Origin: an uncultured Paracoccaceae bacterium
GTDB taxonomy: Bacteria; Pseudomonadota; Alphaproteobacteria; Rhodobacterales; Rhodobacteraceae
DNA length: 64,000 nucleotides
Assembly: GCA_947494675.1 (NCBI GenBank)
Contig: CANLVP010000001.1
Location: 248,001-312,000 of the forward strand
Reading direction: 5' to 3'
A program made the position numbers and the translations under genes. The notes beneath the pieces were generated by a model. That model saw only the letters and a program-made list of their open reading frames with translations, was not told the origin of the DNA and searched no databases. Of the stretch, positions 54,005 to 62,628 are shown in pieces (position 1 is the stretch's first letter; every line of letters begins with the position of its first letter).

Positions 54005-55775
54005 ACGCTTCCTGCGGGATATCCACTTTCCCAAACTGCCGCATCTTCTTTTTCCCCGCCTTCTGCTTGTCCAGCAGCTTGCGTTTCCGGGTGGCGTCGC
54101 CGCCGTAGCATTTGGCGGTCACGTCTTTGCGGAGGGCAGACAATGTCTCGCGCGCGATGACTTTGCCGCCGATGGCCGCTTGGATCGGGATTTTGAACAT
54201 GTGGCGGGGGATCAGGTCTTTGAGCTTTTCGACCATCGCGCGGCCGCGCATTTCGGCGCGGTCGCGGTGGACCATCATCGACAGCGCATCGACGGGTTCG
54301 TCGTTCACCAGCACCGACATCTTCACAAGGTTATCAGTTTGGTAACCGGTCATTTGGTAGTCAAAGGACGCATAGCCCTTGGTTACCGATTTCAGGCGGT
54401 CGTAGAAGTCAAAGACAACCTCGTTCAGCGGCAGGTCATAGACCGTCATCGCGCGGCTACCGGCGTAGGTCAGGTCTAGTTGCACGCCGCGGCGTTCCTG
54501 ACACAGCTTGAGCACGTCGCCGAGGTAGTCGTCAGGAACAAGGATCGTGGCCTTGATCCGCGGCTCCTCCAAGTGGTCCACATGGGTCAGGTCGGGCATG
54601 TCGGCGGGGTTGTGCAGCTCGATCATCTCACCGTCGCGCATGTAGACGTGATAGACCACAGAGGGCGCGGTGGTGATCAGTTCGATGTCATATTCGCGCT
54701 CAATCCGGTCGCGGATCACCTCAAGGTGCAAAAGCCCAAGGAACCCGCAGCGAAACCCAAAGCCAAGCGCGGCCGATGTCTCCATCTCGTGGCTAAAGCT
54801 CGCGTCGTTCAGCGCGAGTTTCTCAATCGCGTCGCGCAGGTCTTCGAATTGGCTGCTGTCCACCGGGAAGAGGCCACAGAAAACCACGGGCTGGCTGGGC
54901 TTGAAGCCGTCCAGCGGCTCGACCGCGCCCTTTTTCTCGGACGTGATGGTGTCGCCGACGCGGGTGTCGCGCACCTGCTTGATCGAGGCGGTGATAAAGC
55001 CGATCTCACCGGGGCCCAGCGTCTCAACGTTCTGCATCTGCGGCCGGAAGACGCCAATGCGGTCGATCTGGTGGATCGTGCCGTTAGACATGAAGGTCAC
55101 GCGGTCCTTGAGCTTCATCTTGCCGTCGATCACCCGGACAAGGACGACGACGCCAAGGTAGCTGTCGTACCAGCTGTCAACCAGCATCGCCTTGAGCGGG
55201 GCATCCGCGTCGCCCTGCGGGGCGGGCAGTTTTTGCACGATGGCCTCAAGCGTATCAGCGATGCCGACGCCGGTTTTGGCGCTGACCTGAATGGCCTCTG
55301 AGGCGTCGATGCCGATGACGTCTTCGATCTGTTCCGCGACGCGCTCGCATTCAGAGGCAGGCAGGTCGATCTTGTTGAGGACAGGCACGATTTCATGATC
55401 GGCATCAATGGCTTGGTAGACATTGGCGAGCGTCTGCGCCTCCACCCCTTGGGTGCTGTCGACGACCAAAAGCGAGCCCTCGACGGCGCGCATGGAGCGG
55501 GAGACCTCATAGGCGAAATCGACGTGGCCGGGGGTGTCGATCAGGTTGAGGACATAGGTGCGGCCATCTTTCGCGAGGTAGTCGATGCGCACCGTGTTGG
55601 CCTTGATGGTGATGCCGCGCTCGCGCTCAATATCCATGCTGTCGAGCAGCTGCGCTTTCATGTCCCGGTCGGCCACGGTGTTGGTCGATTGGATCAGACG
55701 ATCCGCCAACGTGGACTTGCCGTGGTCAATGTGGGCCACGATGGAAAAGTTGCGGATATGAGAGAGGTCGGTCAT
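53976..55775 (-). CDS. lepA: Elongation factor 4 (LepA)
   Basis: A 599-residue translational GTPase with the P-loop AHIDHGKST, the switch region [25 protein letters not shown], and the LepA-specific C-terminal domain ([17 protein letters not shown]). It acts on the ribosome in elongation or initiation under stress. I chose ATG at 55775; an in-frame TTG at 55784 would add three residues. The 3' end overlaps the AT-rich RelA-like gene on the other strand by 29 bp, marking the edge of an insertion. Confidence 0.97.
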   Translation of the reverse strand: MTDLSHIRNFSIVAHIDHGKSTLADRLIQSTNTVADRDMKAQLLDSMDIERERGITIKANTVRIDYLAKDGRTYVLNLIDTPGHVDFAYEVSRSMRAVEGSLLVVDSTQGVEAQTLANVYQAIDADHEIVPVLNKIDLPASECERVAEQIEDVIGIDASEAIQVSAKTGVGIADTLEAIVQKLPAPQGDADAPLKAMLVDSWYDSYLGVVVLVRVIDGKMKLKDRVTFMSNGTIHQIDRIGVFRPQMQNVETLGPGEIGFITASIKQVRDTRVGDTITSEKKGAVEPLDGFKPSQPVVFCGLFPVDSSQFEDLRDAIEKLALNDASFSHEMETSAALGFGFRCGFLGLLHLEVIRDRIEREYDIELITTAPSVVYHVYMRDGEMIELHNPADMPDLTHVDHLEEPRIKATILVPDDYLGDVLKLCQERRGVQLDLTYAGSRAMTVYDLPLNEVVFDFYDRLKSVTKGYASFDYQMTGYQTDNLVKMSVLVNDEPVDALSMMVHRDRAEMRGRAMVEKLKDLIPRHMFKIPIQAAIGGKVIARETLSALRKDVTAKCYGGDATRKRKLLDKQKAGKKKMRQFGKVDIPQEAFISALKMDG

Positions 55776-55857
55776 GGCGCTCAATCTAGGTCAAAGGGTT
55801 GAGCGTCAATGGCGCGGGATCGGGGATTTTGCAAGGGGCTGTGACCTTGGCAAATGG

Positions 55858-57039
55858 TCACGTCAGGAAGGCCATTATCGCTTTCATGATCTCTTGCCAG
55901 CTCTCACTTTGCCAGATCGGCATGTGATTGCGGCCTTCGACGATGCGGAGTTTTGCATTTGGGATGCCTGCGGCAAGCACGCAGGACTGTTCATAAGGGT
56001 GCACGCTGTCTTCGCGGGCATGTAGGATAAGTGTGGGCGCCTGCACCTGTTCCAAAAGATCGGTCACGTCGAATTGGTCGATCGCTGTACGTAGTGCCAC
56101 GGCGTTTTCAGGCGTAGCCGAGGCCAATTGGAGTTCAGTGATATGGGCGATCTGCTCCTGCGAGGCATCAGGCATGTAAAGCGTGGTGAAGGCCGATGCA
56201 AAGGCGGATCCGCTTTTGCCCCACCCCGTCTTGATCACTGTGCGGATCGCCTCGGCGTTTTCGCTTTCGGCCGATGTGCCGCGCATACTACGCCCTTGTG
56301 CGTATCCTCCATACAAAACGATCTTGCTGACACGTTCGGGATAACGCGCCGCAAAGGCGACGGTAACAGGGACGCCCTGAGACGCTGCAAAGATTGGAAA
56401 TTTATCGAGCCCTGCAGCATCGGCAACGGCGCGCAAATCATCCACCAACGCGTCCAGCTCAAGCGATGGTGGGTTTGGATCAGAGAGGCCAGTGGCACGT
56501 TGATCATATCTGACAAAACGGAAGTGTTGTCCAAAGTGTTCAAGCAGCGGCTGCCAAACCGGGCTACGCCAATCATGTTCCAGATGGGTCAGAAAATGCC
56601 CGGCCCGAAGCAAAGGTGGCCCCTGCCCTGTCGCCGCAAAGGCGATCCGGGTTTGATCACCTGACATGGCCATTCGCACGGTCTGCGCGGCGGCGCCATC
56701 CTGCACAGGCATGGTCCCAAGTTCGGTCTGCGCCGTGGTGACGGGTGCAATAAATTCAAACCCCAACCGCGGCACCGTCCGCAACATGGACTGCGTTTGG
56801 CCCGTGTCACCAATTGCGCGTCGCACGGCGTTGATGCGGGAAGACAATGCCGCCTCTGACACAATGCGCCCATGCCAGACTTCGGATAGGATACGGTCCT
56901 TGGTGATCAATTCATTCGGATGAGATGCAAACAGGGCGAGCAGCTCAAAGACTTGCGGTTCGAGCCGTACAGCAAGATCCCCTTTGGAAAAGGCATGGCG
57001 TTTAAGGTCAAGCACGCAGTCGTTGAACATCAATTTCAT
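55858..57039 (-). CDS. Winged-helix DNA-binding domain fused to an alpha/beta hydrolase
   Basis: A 393-residue protein. Residues 1-100 form an OmpR/CadC-type winged helix (ITKDRILSEVWHGRIVSEAALSSRI; RTVPRLGFEFIA). Residues 135-393 form an alpha/beta hydrolase with a plausible triad: Ser220 in AASQG, an Asp in LHAREDSVHP near 343 and His in EGRNHMP near 371. There is no membrane segment, unlike CadC. A regulator that binds or cleaves an ester or lactone signal is a fair inference. It is leftward, 82 bp from lepA; no obvious target gene is adjacent. Confidence 0.85.
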   Translation of the reverse strand: MKLMFNDCVLDLKRHAFSKGDLAVRLEPQVFELLALFASHPNELITKDRILSEVWHGRIVSEAALSSRINAVRRAIGDTGQTQSMLRTVPRLGFEFIAPVTTAQTELGTMPVQDGAAAQTVRMAMSGDQTRIAFAATGQGPPLLRAGHFLTHLEHDWRSPVWQPLLEHFGQHFRFVRYDQRATGLSDPNPPSLELDALVDDLRAVADAAGLDKFPIFAASQGVPVTVAFAARYPERVSKIVLYGGYAQGRSMRGTSAESENAEAIRTVIKTGWGKSGSAFASAFTTLYMPDASQEQIAHITELQLASATPENAVALRTAIDQFDVTDLLEQVQAPTLILHAREDSVHPYEQSCVLAAGIPNAKLRIVEGRNHMPIWQSESWQEIMKAIMAFLT

Positions 57040-57201
57040 ACCTAATGCTGCCGTCCAAACCCCACAAAGAACAAGGAAAATCTGTTTCGGCGCGAAATCT
57101 CAAGAGTTTCTCAAGACATTCTCAAGGGGTCCCACAAGCGGGCGCCATTCATGCCGTGCAATCTGGTGTCATCGCTTTTCTGACGCAAAAGGACCTGGAA
57201 G

Positions 57202-57402
57202 ATGCACACTGGAACAGAGCCAATTCGCCGTCGCCCCGACGGATCAATTGATACCAATCACTACATTGCGCGGGGGCGTGTCTGCCGTGCAGCACAGGCC
57301 AAAAAGCTATGGACGACAGGTGTGAAGCCAGCGCACGCGCCGACCATTTGGCGACGGTTCCTGCAGATGGTTTTGGATCGTCCCGGACGCAATGCATTCT
57401 GA
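57202..57402 (+). CDS. Small conserved-looking basic protein
   Basis: A 66-residue protein with IRRRPDGSIDTNHYIARGRVCRAAQAKKL near its start. I recall the pattern RRPDGSIDTxxY..GR..R..A in unannotated small proteins of Rhodobacterales, so I take it as real. AGGA lies 8 nt before the ATG at 57202. It is strongly basic (many Arg/Lys), which suggests nucleic-acid contact. Function unknown. Confidence 0.55.
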   Translation: MHTGTEPIRRRPDGSIDTNHYIARGRVCRAAQAKKLWTTGVKPAHAPTIWRRFLQMVLDRPGRNAF

Positions 57403-57620
57403 GACCCGCCGGTTCGCCAAATCTGCACAGATATTTGGGAACCTGCGAGTGGCCCCTGACAAGACAGCTTACCTCCGGTCGCACACCGAAGTTTGCTTGT
57501 TTTGTCGGGGGTCTTTTGTGAGCACACCGGTCCGGAAACCCTGACTTGCCCAAGCGTCACCTTGGGCCGACACTCCCCCCATTACCGACCAAGATATTTT
57601 GCATAATCGGAGGGACGACC
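57403..57620. other. Intergenic stretch
   Basis: About 220 bp without a supported gene. A small hairpin CCCAAG/CTTGGG lies at 57549-57566. The promoter of the next gene is expected here. GGAGGG 7 nt before 57621 is its ribosome-binding site. On the other side, 57040-57201 likewise holds nothing I recognise. Confidence 0.4.
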
Positions 57621-58307
57621 ATGAAGACGTCTACCATCTTGATGTTTGGGGCTTTTGGGGGCTGTTGCCCAACACTGGCCCGGCTTGCGAGTTTCTATTC
57701 GACCAACCCTGCGGGCGGTTTGCCGCAGGCGGGCGTGTTTATCGGAATCGCGTTGTTTGCCATTCTTGGGGCGTTCATCGCCGTGGGGTTTGGCGCAAAA
57801 GAGCTGAAGGCAGCCATTGTCGCAGGCATCGCGGCCCCCGGACTGGTCACCAATATTGTCAATGGCGCAGGTGCCGGGGCTGCCGCAAATGCGCCGCCCG
57901 CCTATATCGCGCCATCCATGTTCATCAGTGCCGCCCATGCTGATGACGCCCCCGTGGTTGAGGTTTTGCCAAGCTTTCGGGGCGCGCAGCTTTTGACGCT
58001 GACCACAAACTGGGAAGGGCCGCAGCCCAAGGGTGCAAAGGTCGACTACCGGTTTGTGGATGCCTCGGGCGTGTTTCTGGCCGGTGGCGGCGCGCTGGTC
58101 CCCGGCGAGGGCCCTGTGGTGGTGCCGGTCCCCGACGGCGCGGCAGCGCTGGCCGTGGGGCCAGAGCAAAGCGCCCTGCCCGCCCAGATCGACCGCGCAG
58201 AGGTGACGATCACCAGCGCCACCTCGCTAGGGGGTGATCTGTTGTGGGCGCTTGGGGCGGATCGCGCATATCACATCGAAAGCGTCACGGTGACTTACGG
58301 TCCGTAG
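57621..58307 (+). CDS. Unknown membrane/exported protein
   Basis: A 228-residue protein I do not recognise. Three hydrophobic stretches lie in the N-terminal 105 residues (first: MKTSTILMFGAFGGCCPTLA; second: GVFIGIALFAILGAFIAVGF; third near AAIVAGIAAPGLVTNIV), followed by an extracytoplasmic or cytoplasmic Ala/Pro-rich beta domain. A strong ribosome-binding site supports ATG 57621. It is monocistronic. A Cys pair in the first segment could be a metal or disulfide site, but this is speculative. Confidence 0.65.
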   Translation: MKTSTILMFGAFGGCCPTLARLASFYSTNPAGGLPQAGVFIGIALFAILGAFIAVGFGAKELKAAIVAGIAAPGLVTNIVNGAGAGAAANAPPAYIAPSMFISAAHADDAPVVEVLPSFRGAQLLTLTTNWEGPQPKGAKVDYRFVDASGVFLAGGGALVPGEGPVVVPVPDGAAALAVGPEQSALPAQIDRAEVTITSATSLGGDLLWALGADRAYHIESVTVTYGP

Positions 58308-58410
58308 CCATTCGTGAATTGCATCGCCGCGACGGGTTCGGCATTATCGCACCAAATCAAGCGGCCCAGCACACCGGCGTGAACCGGGCGGGCCATGACA
58401 AGGCGGGCAG

Positions 58411-58713
58411 ATGCGGATTATTGGTGCGATTTTGGTTTTGGCGGTCCTTGGGTCCTGCGGCAGTCGGGTGACCGGCGAGATTGGCAAGGCCTGCGTGGCC
58501 TCGGATCGGTCGGCGGCGAACCCTCGGCTGTGCAGCTGTATTCAGCAAGCGGCGAACCGGCATCTGAACCAGCGTGATCAGGAACTGGCGGCGACGTTCT
58601 TTGGGGACGAAGAGCTGGCCAATGACATCAAGATCAACGACAGCCGCAGCGCTGATGCTTTCTGGGCGCGGTATCGCGACTTTACGCGGACGGCAGAGCG
58701 GTCGTGTCGCTAA
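58411..58713 (+). CDS. Small lipoprotein
   Basis: A 100-residue protein with a lipobox (IGAILVLAVLGSC) and acceptor Cys16, then a Cys-rich helical part (NPRLCSCIQQAANRHL, ending RSCR). It should be attached to the envelope. Similar proteins in roseobacters are sometimes named arginine transporter without evidence. Its last 32 bp overlap the convergent LMW phosphatase gene. Confidence 0.75.
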   Translation: MRIIGAILVLAVLGSCGSRVTGEIGKACVASDRSAANPRLCSCIQQAANRHLNQRDQELAATFFGDEELANDIKINDSRSADAFWARYRDFTRTAERSCR

Positions 58714-59110
58714 CCAGCTGCGCGGCGGCGGCCTCGATCAGGTCAAGCGCACCGTCGAAATCACGGGTGTAATAGGGATCAGGCACATCGCGGTCGGCCA
58801 TCAGGCGGACCGGTGTTGTGTTGCCCTTGGGGCGCTGCGCTTCGATGTCGGCGCGGTTTTGGGCGTCCATCGCGAGGATCAGATCAAAATGGTCGAAATC
58901 GGCGGGGGTGAATTGCCGCGCGCGGAGGTCTGACAGGTCCATGCCACGCGCCGATGCGGCCTGCTGCATGGCTCCGTATGGCGGATCACCCACATGCCAG
59001 CCGCCTGTGCCTGCGCTGTCAACGGTCCAATCGGGGGCCAGCTTGCGCAGCGCCCCCTCTGCCGCAGGAGAGCGGCAGATATTGCCCAGACAAACGCAGA
59101 GGATTTTCAC
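58682..59110 (-). CDS. Low molecular weight protein-tyrosine phosphatase
   Basis: A 142-residue LMW-PTP: CLGNICRSPAAEG at residues 6-18 (C-X5-R with catalytic Cys) and the DPYY motif with the catalytic Asp near residue 114. It starts at a GTG (59110) that overlaps the upstream gene stop as GTGA; the much longer ATG frame belongs to that neighbour in another frame. Substrates may be protein phosphotyrosine or phosphoarginine. It overlaps the lipoprotein gene by 32 bp at the 3' end. Confidence 0.9.
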   Translation of the reverse strand: MKILCVCLGNICRSPAAEGALRKLAPDWTVDSAGTGGWHVGDPPYGAMQQAASARGMDLSDLRARQFTPADFDHFDLILAMDAQNRADIEAQRPKGNTTPVRLMADRDVPDPYYTRDFDGALDLIEAAAAQLVSDTTALPSA

Positions 59111-59532
59111 CGCAGCACGCCGCGGCGGGTCATGGCACGCGCGTAGATATAGAGGATGATCAGCACCACATAGATCGCGAGGGTAAAGAGCATCGCCCCC
59201 GTGCCCGCATCCCGCATTGGGCTGCTGTCGAGCACGAAGAACGTGTAGACCGACGCGATGGCCAGCCCCAGAAACGACATGCCAAACGCCGATGATGCGA
59301 TCCGGCTGCGCAAGAGCAGCATGATCGACCCCAAGAGCGAGAACCAGACGCCGATGGCCCAGGCCGCCGTATACCAAGCGGGCAAATTGTTGAAGAAATC
59401 CGCCAGCGCCGCGTCCAGCGGTGGGGTGTATGGCCCCAAGCTAAGCTTTGCCATGACATAGTCAGCCGCGCCGCCCGCGTTCCACAGCAGCGAAACGATG
59501 CCAACGATCCAAAGATGAATGGGGGTCTTCAT
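59107..59532 (-). CDS. Four-helix membrane protein
   Basis: A 141-residue protein with four hydrophobic segments (WIVGIVSLLWNAGGAADYV; AAWAIGVWFSLLGSIMLLL; FGMSFLGLAIASVYTFFVL; LFTLAIYVVLIILYIYA). I do not know its function; similar proteins are annotated as hypothetical or sugar-transporter-like. It is coupled to the LMW phosphatase by a 4-bp overlap, so they probably act together or are co-expressed. Confidence 0.8.
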   Translation of the reverse strand: MKTPIHLWIVGIVSLLWNAGGAADYVMAKLSLGPYTPPLDAALADFFNNLPAWYTAAWAIGVWFSLLGSIMLLLRSRIASSAFGMSFLGLAIASVYTFFVLDSSPMRDAGTGAMLFTLAIYVVLIILYIYARAMTRRGVLR

Positions 59533-59583
59533 ACGGGTTACTCCTCACCTGTTTTGTCACAGGCTAACCCAAAGTCGCGATTT

Positions 59584-60291
59584 TCAGAAGGCCAGATTGC
59601 CCCGCATCATATTGTAGTGCGCGCGCGGCGACGGGATGAAGAAAAGGATCCACCCCATGGTCAGATAGGCGTAGATCGCTGCCGGGATCCACAGGATCGA
59701 AAACATGAGCCCAATAGCCCCCGTGGCCCTGTGGGCGGTGGTGGCAGGCAATAGGCGCAGCAACCCAAGGTGCAGCAGCTTGCCGCCATCAAGGGGTTGC
59801 ACCGGCAGAATGTTGAAGAAAAACAGCATGATGTTGACCCAGCCAAAGAGGTAGAGCCAAGACAGGATCTCGTATGAAATGAACGCCATCGGCCCGTCAA
59901 AGCCGACCAGAACGGGCAACACAAGCACCGCGAGATAAGTCAGCACACCTGATAGCGCCCAAAGGGCGAGGTTCACCAACGGCCCCATCAGCACGATCAG
60001 TTCTTGCTGTTTGCGGTCCGGGCTGCGGGCATGTTCACAAAATCCGCCGCCGCCGTGCAGCACCACGCGGCGCACCGGCACGCCTTGCACGATGCAGCCC
60101 CATGCGTGGCCAAGCTCGTGCAGATAGATCGACAAAATCAGGATGAGCGCAAAGATCATCCCGTCAAAAAGCCCACCGCTCAACGACATATAGAGCAGAA
60201 AACCACCCAAAAAGAGGATCGACTGGTCAATCTCGACCCGCACGCCCCATGGGCCGCGAAACTGCGTCAGGATATTGCCGTTCTGGAACAT
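59584..60291 (-). CDS. Site-2 protease family (M50) metalloprotease
   Basis: A 235-residue polytopic membrane protease with the zinc site HELGH at residues 58-62 in a membrane helix and LPVQPLDGGKLL further on, which holds the third zinc ligand Asp. It is the short type without PDZ or CBS domains. Such enzymes cleave membrane helices in regulated proteolysis. It is monocistronic, divergent from the sirtuin gene with 75 bp between. Confidence 0.88.
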   Translation of the reverse strand: MFQNGNILTQFRGPWGVRVEIDQSILFLGGFLLYMSLSGGLFDGMIFALILILSIYLHELGHAWGCIVQGVPVRRVVLHGGGGFCEHARSPDRKQQELIVLMGPLVNLALWALSGVLTYLAVLVLPVLVGFDGPMAFISYEILSWLYLFGWVNIMLFFFNILPVQPLDGGKLLHLGLLRLLPATTAHRATGAIGLMFSILWIPAAIYAYLTMGWILFFIPSPRAHYNMMRGNLAF

Positions 60292-60366
60292 GGCGGGCCT
60301 CTTGCCTTGAATTCACGGCACGCTAGCCCGACGATAGGGCAGGACTTGGGCGGCTGTGGGGCGAAA

Positions 60367-61044
60367 ATGAAAATTGTAGTGCTGACGGGGGCTGGGGTCT
60401 CGGCGGAAAGCGGGCTGGGGACGTTTCGGGACACAAACGGGCTGTGGACGCAGTATGATTTGGAAGATGTGGCAACACCGCAAGGCTTTGCCCGCGATCC
60501 GGCACTTGTGCATGACTTCTACAATGCGCGACGTCGCAATTGTATCAGCGCAGCACCCAATGCGGCCCATGAGGCGCTGGTAGGGTTGGAAAAATCCAAG
60601 CAACACGACCTGATCCTTGTCACTCAAAACGTCGATGACCTGCACGAACGGGCCGGATCGACCGGGGTCATTCATATGCACGGCGCGCTGATGGGTGCAC
60701 TTTGCGCCTCATGCGACGCGCGGTGGGACGCCCCAGCGGAAATGGCCGCTGATGCCCCCTGCCCGACCTGTGCGGCCCCTGCCACCCGACCCGATATCGT
60801 CTGGTTTGGGGAAATCCCCTATCACATGGACGATATCATGACCCATCTAGAGGCCTGCGACCTGTTCGTCGCCATCGGCACCAGCGGTACGGTCTATCCC
60901 GCCGCTGGCTTTGTTGATCTGGCCGGACAAGCCGGTGCCGACACGCTTGAGATCAATCCAGAGCCTACTGGCGGCGGGTTCGATCAAGTGATCGCGGGGC
61001 CAGCCAGCACCGCCGTGCCCGCTTGGGTGGATAGTCTGATCTAG
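60367..61044 (+). CDS. cobB: Sirtuin-type NAD-dependent protein deacylase
   Basis: A 225-residue class III sirtuin. The NAD site is GAGVSAESGLGTFR (8-21), NVDDLHERAG, the catalytic His105 is in HMHG, and the zinc is bound by C113-x2-C116 and a later C-x2-C pair. Tyr52 and Arg55 in FYNARR are the residues that recognise succinyl- and malonyl-lysine in this class, so desuccinylation is as likely as deacetylation. The ATG at 60367 is chosen; the open frame upstream is antisense to the protease gene. Confidence 0.93.
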   Translation: MKIVVLTGAGVSAESGLGTFRDTNGLWTQYDLEDVATPQGFARDPALVHDFYNARRRNCISAAPNAAHEALVGLEKSKQHDLILVTQNVDDLHERAGSTGVIHMHGALMGALCASCDARWDAPAEMAADAPCPTCAAPATRPDIVWFGEIPYHMDDIMTHLEACDLFVAIGTSGTVYPAAGFVDLAGQAGADTLEINPEPTGGGFDQVIAGPASTAVPAWVDSLI

Positions 61045-61099
61045 GGGGCATTTCCTGCGCGGGGCTGGACAGCGCCCGACCCCAAGGCCACAAAGCGCC

Positions 61100-62092
61100 A
61101 TGGCACAGGAAACTGACATCGCGAAAATGGCGGCGCAGGTGGTGGCGGGCAACCGCCGCGCCTTGGCGCGCGCCATAACGCTTGTGGAAAGCCAACGCGC
61201 CGATCACCGCGCCGATGCGCTGGCCCTTCTCGAAGCGGTCGGTCAGTCAAAGCAAGCCTTGCGGATTGGCCTTTCGGGCACGCCCGGCGTCGGCAAATCA
61301 ACCTTTATCGAAGCCTTTGGCATGTTCCTGACCGGCCTTGGCAAACGGGTCGCTGTTTTGGCGGTTGATCCCTCCTCTGCCCGGTCCGGCGGGTCGATTT
61401 TGGGCGACAAAACCCGGATGGACCTGCTTGCGCGCGAACCGCTGGCGTTCATCCGCCCCTCCCCCAGTCGGACAGAGCTGGGCGGCGTGGCACGACGCAC
61501 GCGCGAGGCGGTGGCGCTTTGCGAGGCTGCGGGGTTTGACGTGGTCCTGATCGAAACCGTGGGCGTCGGCCAATCCGAAACGGTTGTCGCGCAGATGTCG
61601 GACCTGTTTGTCCTGCTTTTGGCCCCGGCGGGCGGGGATGAGCTGCAAGGGGTCAAGCGCGGCATCATGGAAATCGCCGACCTGATCCTAGTGAACAAGG
61701 CAGATGGTACGCTGAAACCGCAGGCCATACGCACCTGTGCCGACTACGCGGGCGCGTTGCGCCTGCTGCGCAAACGGCCCCAAGACCCCGATGACTTCCC
61801 CAAGGCGCTGACCATATCGGCGTTGGAAAGTGACGGGATATCAGCCGCTTGGGATGAAGTGCAGGCCCTGACCCATTGGCGCAAGGACAATGGCATCTGG
61901 GATCAAACCCGTGCAGCGCAACGTGGAAAATGGTTTCAGGATGAGGTCCGCCACCTGCTTTTGGCGCGTCTTCACAGCGACCCTGATCTGCGCGCCCAGA
62001 TGGACACATCCGAGGCCGCCGTATCCGCAGGCGACACCACACCAGAGGCGGCAGCCGCAAGGATCGTGGCGTCACTGCGCGAAAGCAGCTAA
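61100..62092 (+). CDS. meaB: Methylmalonyl-CoA mutase-associated GTPase
   Basis: A 330-residue G3E-family GTPase. The P-loop GTPGVGKST is at residues 60-68, then DPSSARSGGSILGDKTRM and the base-recognition motif NKAD. MeaB loads and protects B12-dependent methylmalonyl-CoA mutase, so it supports propionyl-CoA use together with PrpE and, through B12 synthesis, CobQ. The mutase gene itself is not in the window. It starts 55 bp after the sirtuin gene. Confidence 0.93.
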   Translation: MAQETDIAKMAAQVVAGNRRALARAITLVESQRADHRADALALLEAVGQSKQALRIGLSGTPGVGKSTFIEAFGMFLTGLGKRVAVLAVDPSSARSGGSILGDKTRMDLLAREPLAFIRPSPSRTELGGVARRTREAVALCEAAGFDVVLIETVGVGQSETVVAQMSDLFVLLLAPAGGDELQGVKRGIMEIADLILVNKADGTLKPQAIRTCADYAGALRLLRKRPQDPDDFPKALTISALESDGISAAWDEVQALTHWRKDNGIWDQTRAAQRGKWFQDEVRHLLLARLHSDPDLRAQMDTSEAAVSAGDTTPEAAAARIVASLRESS

Positions 62093-62152
62093 AGCACGCC
62101 AAGGGCCTTGACCCGCCAAAGGAATCCGCCTATCCCGCGCAAACCGAATTCT

Positions 62153-62175
62153 GGCCCCTTTTGCGAGGGGTCTTT
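62153..62175 (+). terminator. Terminator-like hairpin after meaB
   Basis: The arms CCCCT/AGGGG, flanked by GG and TC, are followed by TTT. Short but placed between meaB and rpmB where a stop is expected. Confidence 0.55.
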
Positions 62176-62238
62176 CACTTATGAAGGTCGCCGCCCCGAT
62201 CACGCGAGGCACGCTGGCCGTAACCGAAAGGTAAGATC

Positions 62239-62520
62239 ATGTCGCGCCGTTGCGAACTATCTGGAAAAGGCCCCATGTCTGGCAACAATGTCAGCCACGC
62301 CAAAAACCGTACCCGCCGCCGGTTCCTGCCCAACTTGCAGGACGTTTCCTTGCGCTCTGACGTGCTGGGCCGGACATTCAAATTCCGCATCTCTTCTGCT
62401 GCGCTGCGCACCGTGGATCACCGTGGTGGTCTGGACGCGTTCATGGCGAAGGCAAAAGATGCAGAGCTTTCGGCCGCTGCGCTGAAAGTGAAGAAAGAGA
62501 TCACCAAGGCAACTGCCTGA
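62239..62520 (+). CDS. rpmB: Ribosomal protein L28
   Basis: A 93-residue bL28 beginning [20 protein letters not shown] with the alphaproteobacterial extension at its C-terminus ([11 protein letters not shown]). It is a component of the large ribosomal subunit. Monocistronic, with a strong terminator after it. Confidence 0.97.
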   Translation: MSRRCELSGKGPMSGNNVSHAKNRTRRRFLPNLQDVSLRSDVLGRTFKFRISSAALRTVDHRGGLDAFMAKAKDAELSAAALKVKKEITKATA

Positions 62521-62543
62521 TCCTTTCGTGTCGTCGTATTGTG

Positions 62544-62576
62544 AAAGGCCCGGTTGCACATGCAGCCGGGCCTTTT
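62544..62576 (+). terminator. Rho-independent terminator of rpmB
   Basis: AAAGGCCCGG and CCGGGCCTTT pair around a loop that can itself form TGCA/TGCA, followed by TGCTTT. It sits 24 nt after the rpmB stop. Confidence 0.9.
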
Positions 62577-62628
62577 GCTTTGGCCCGATGCCCGGCTATC
62601 GTGGGCGGACGCAACCAAGGGGTGCGCG

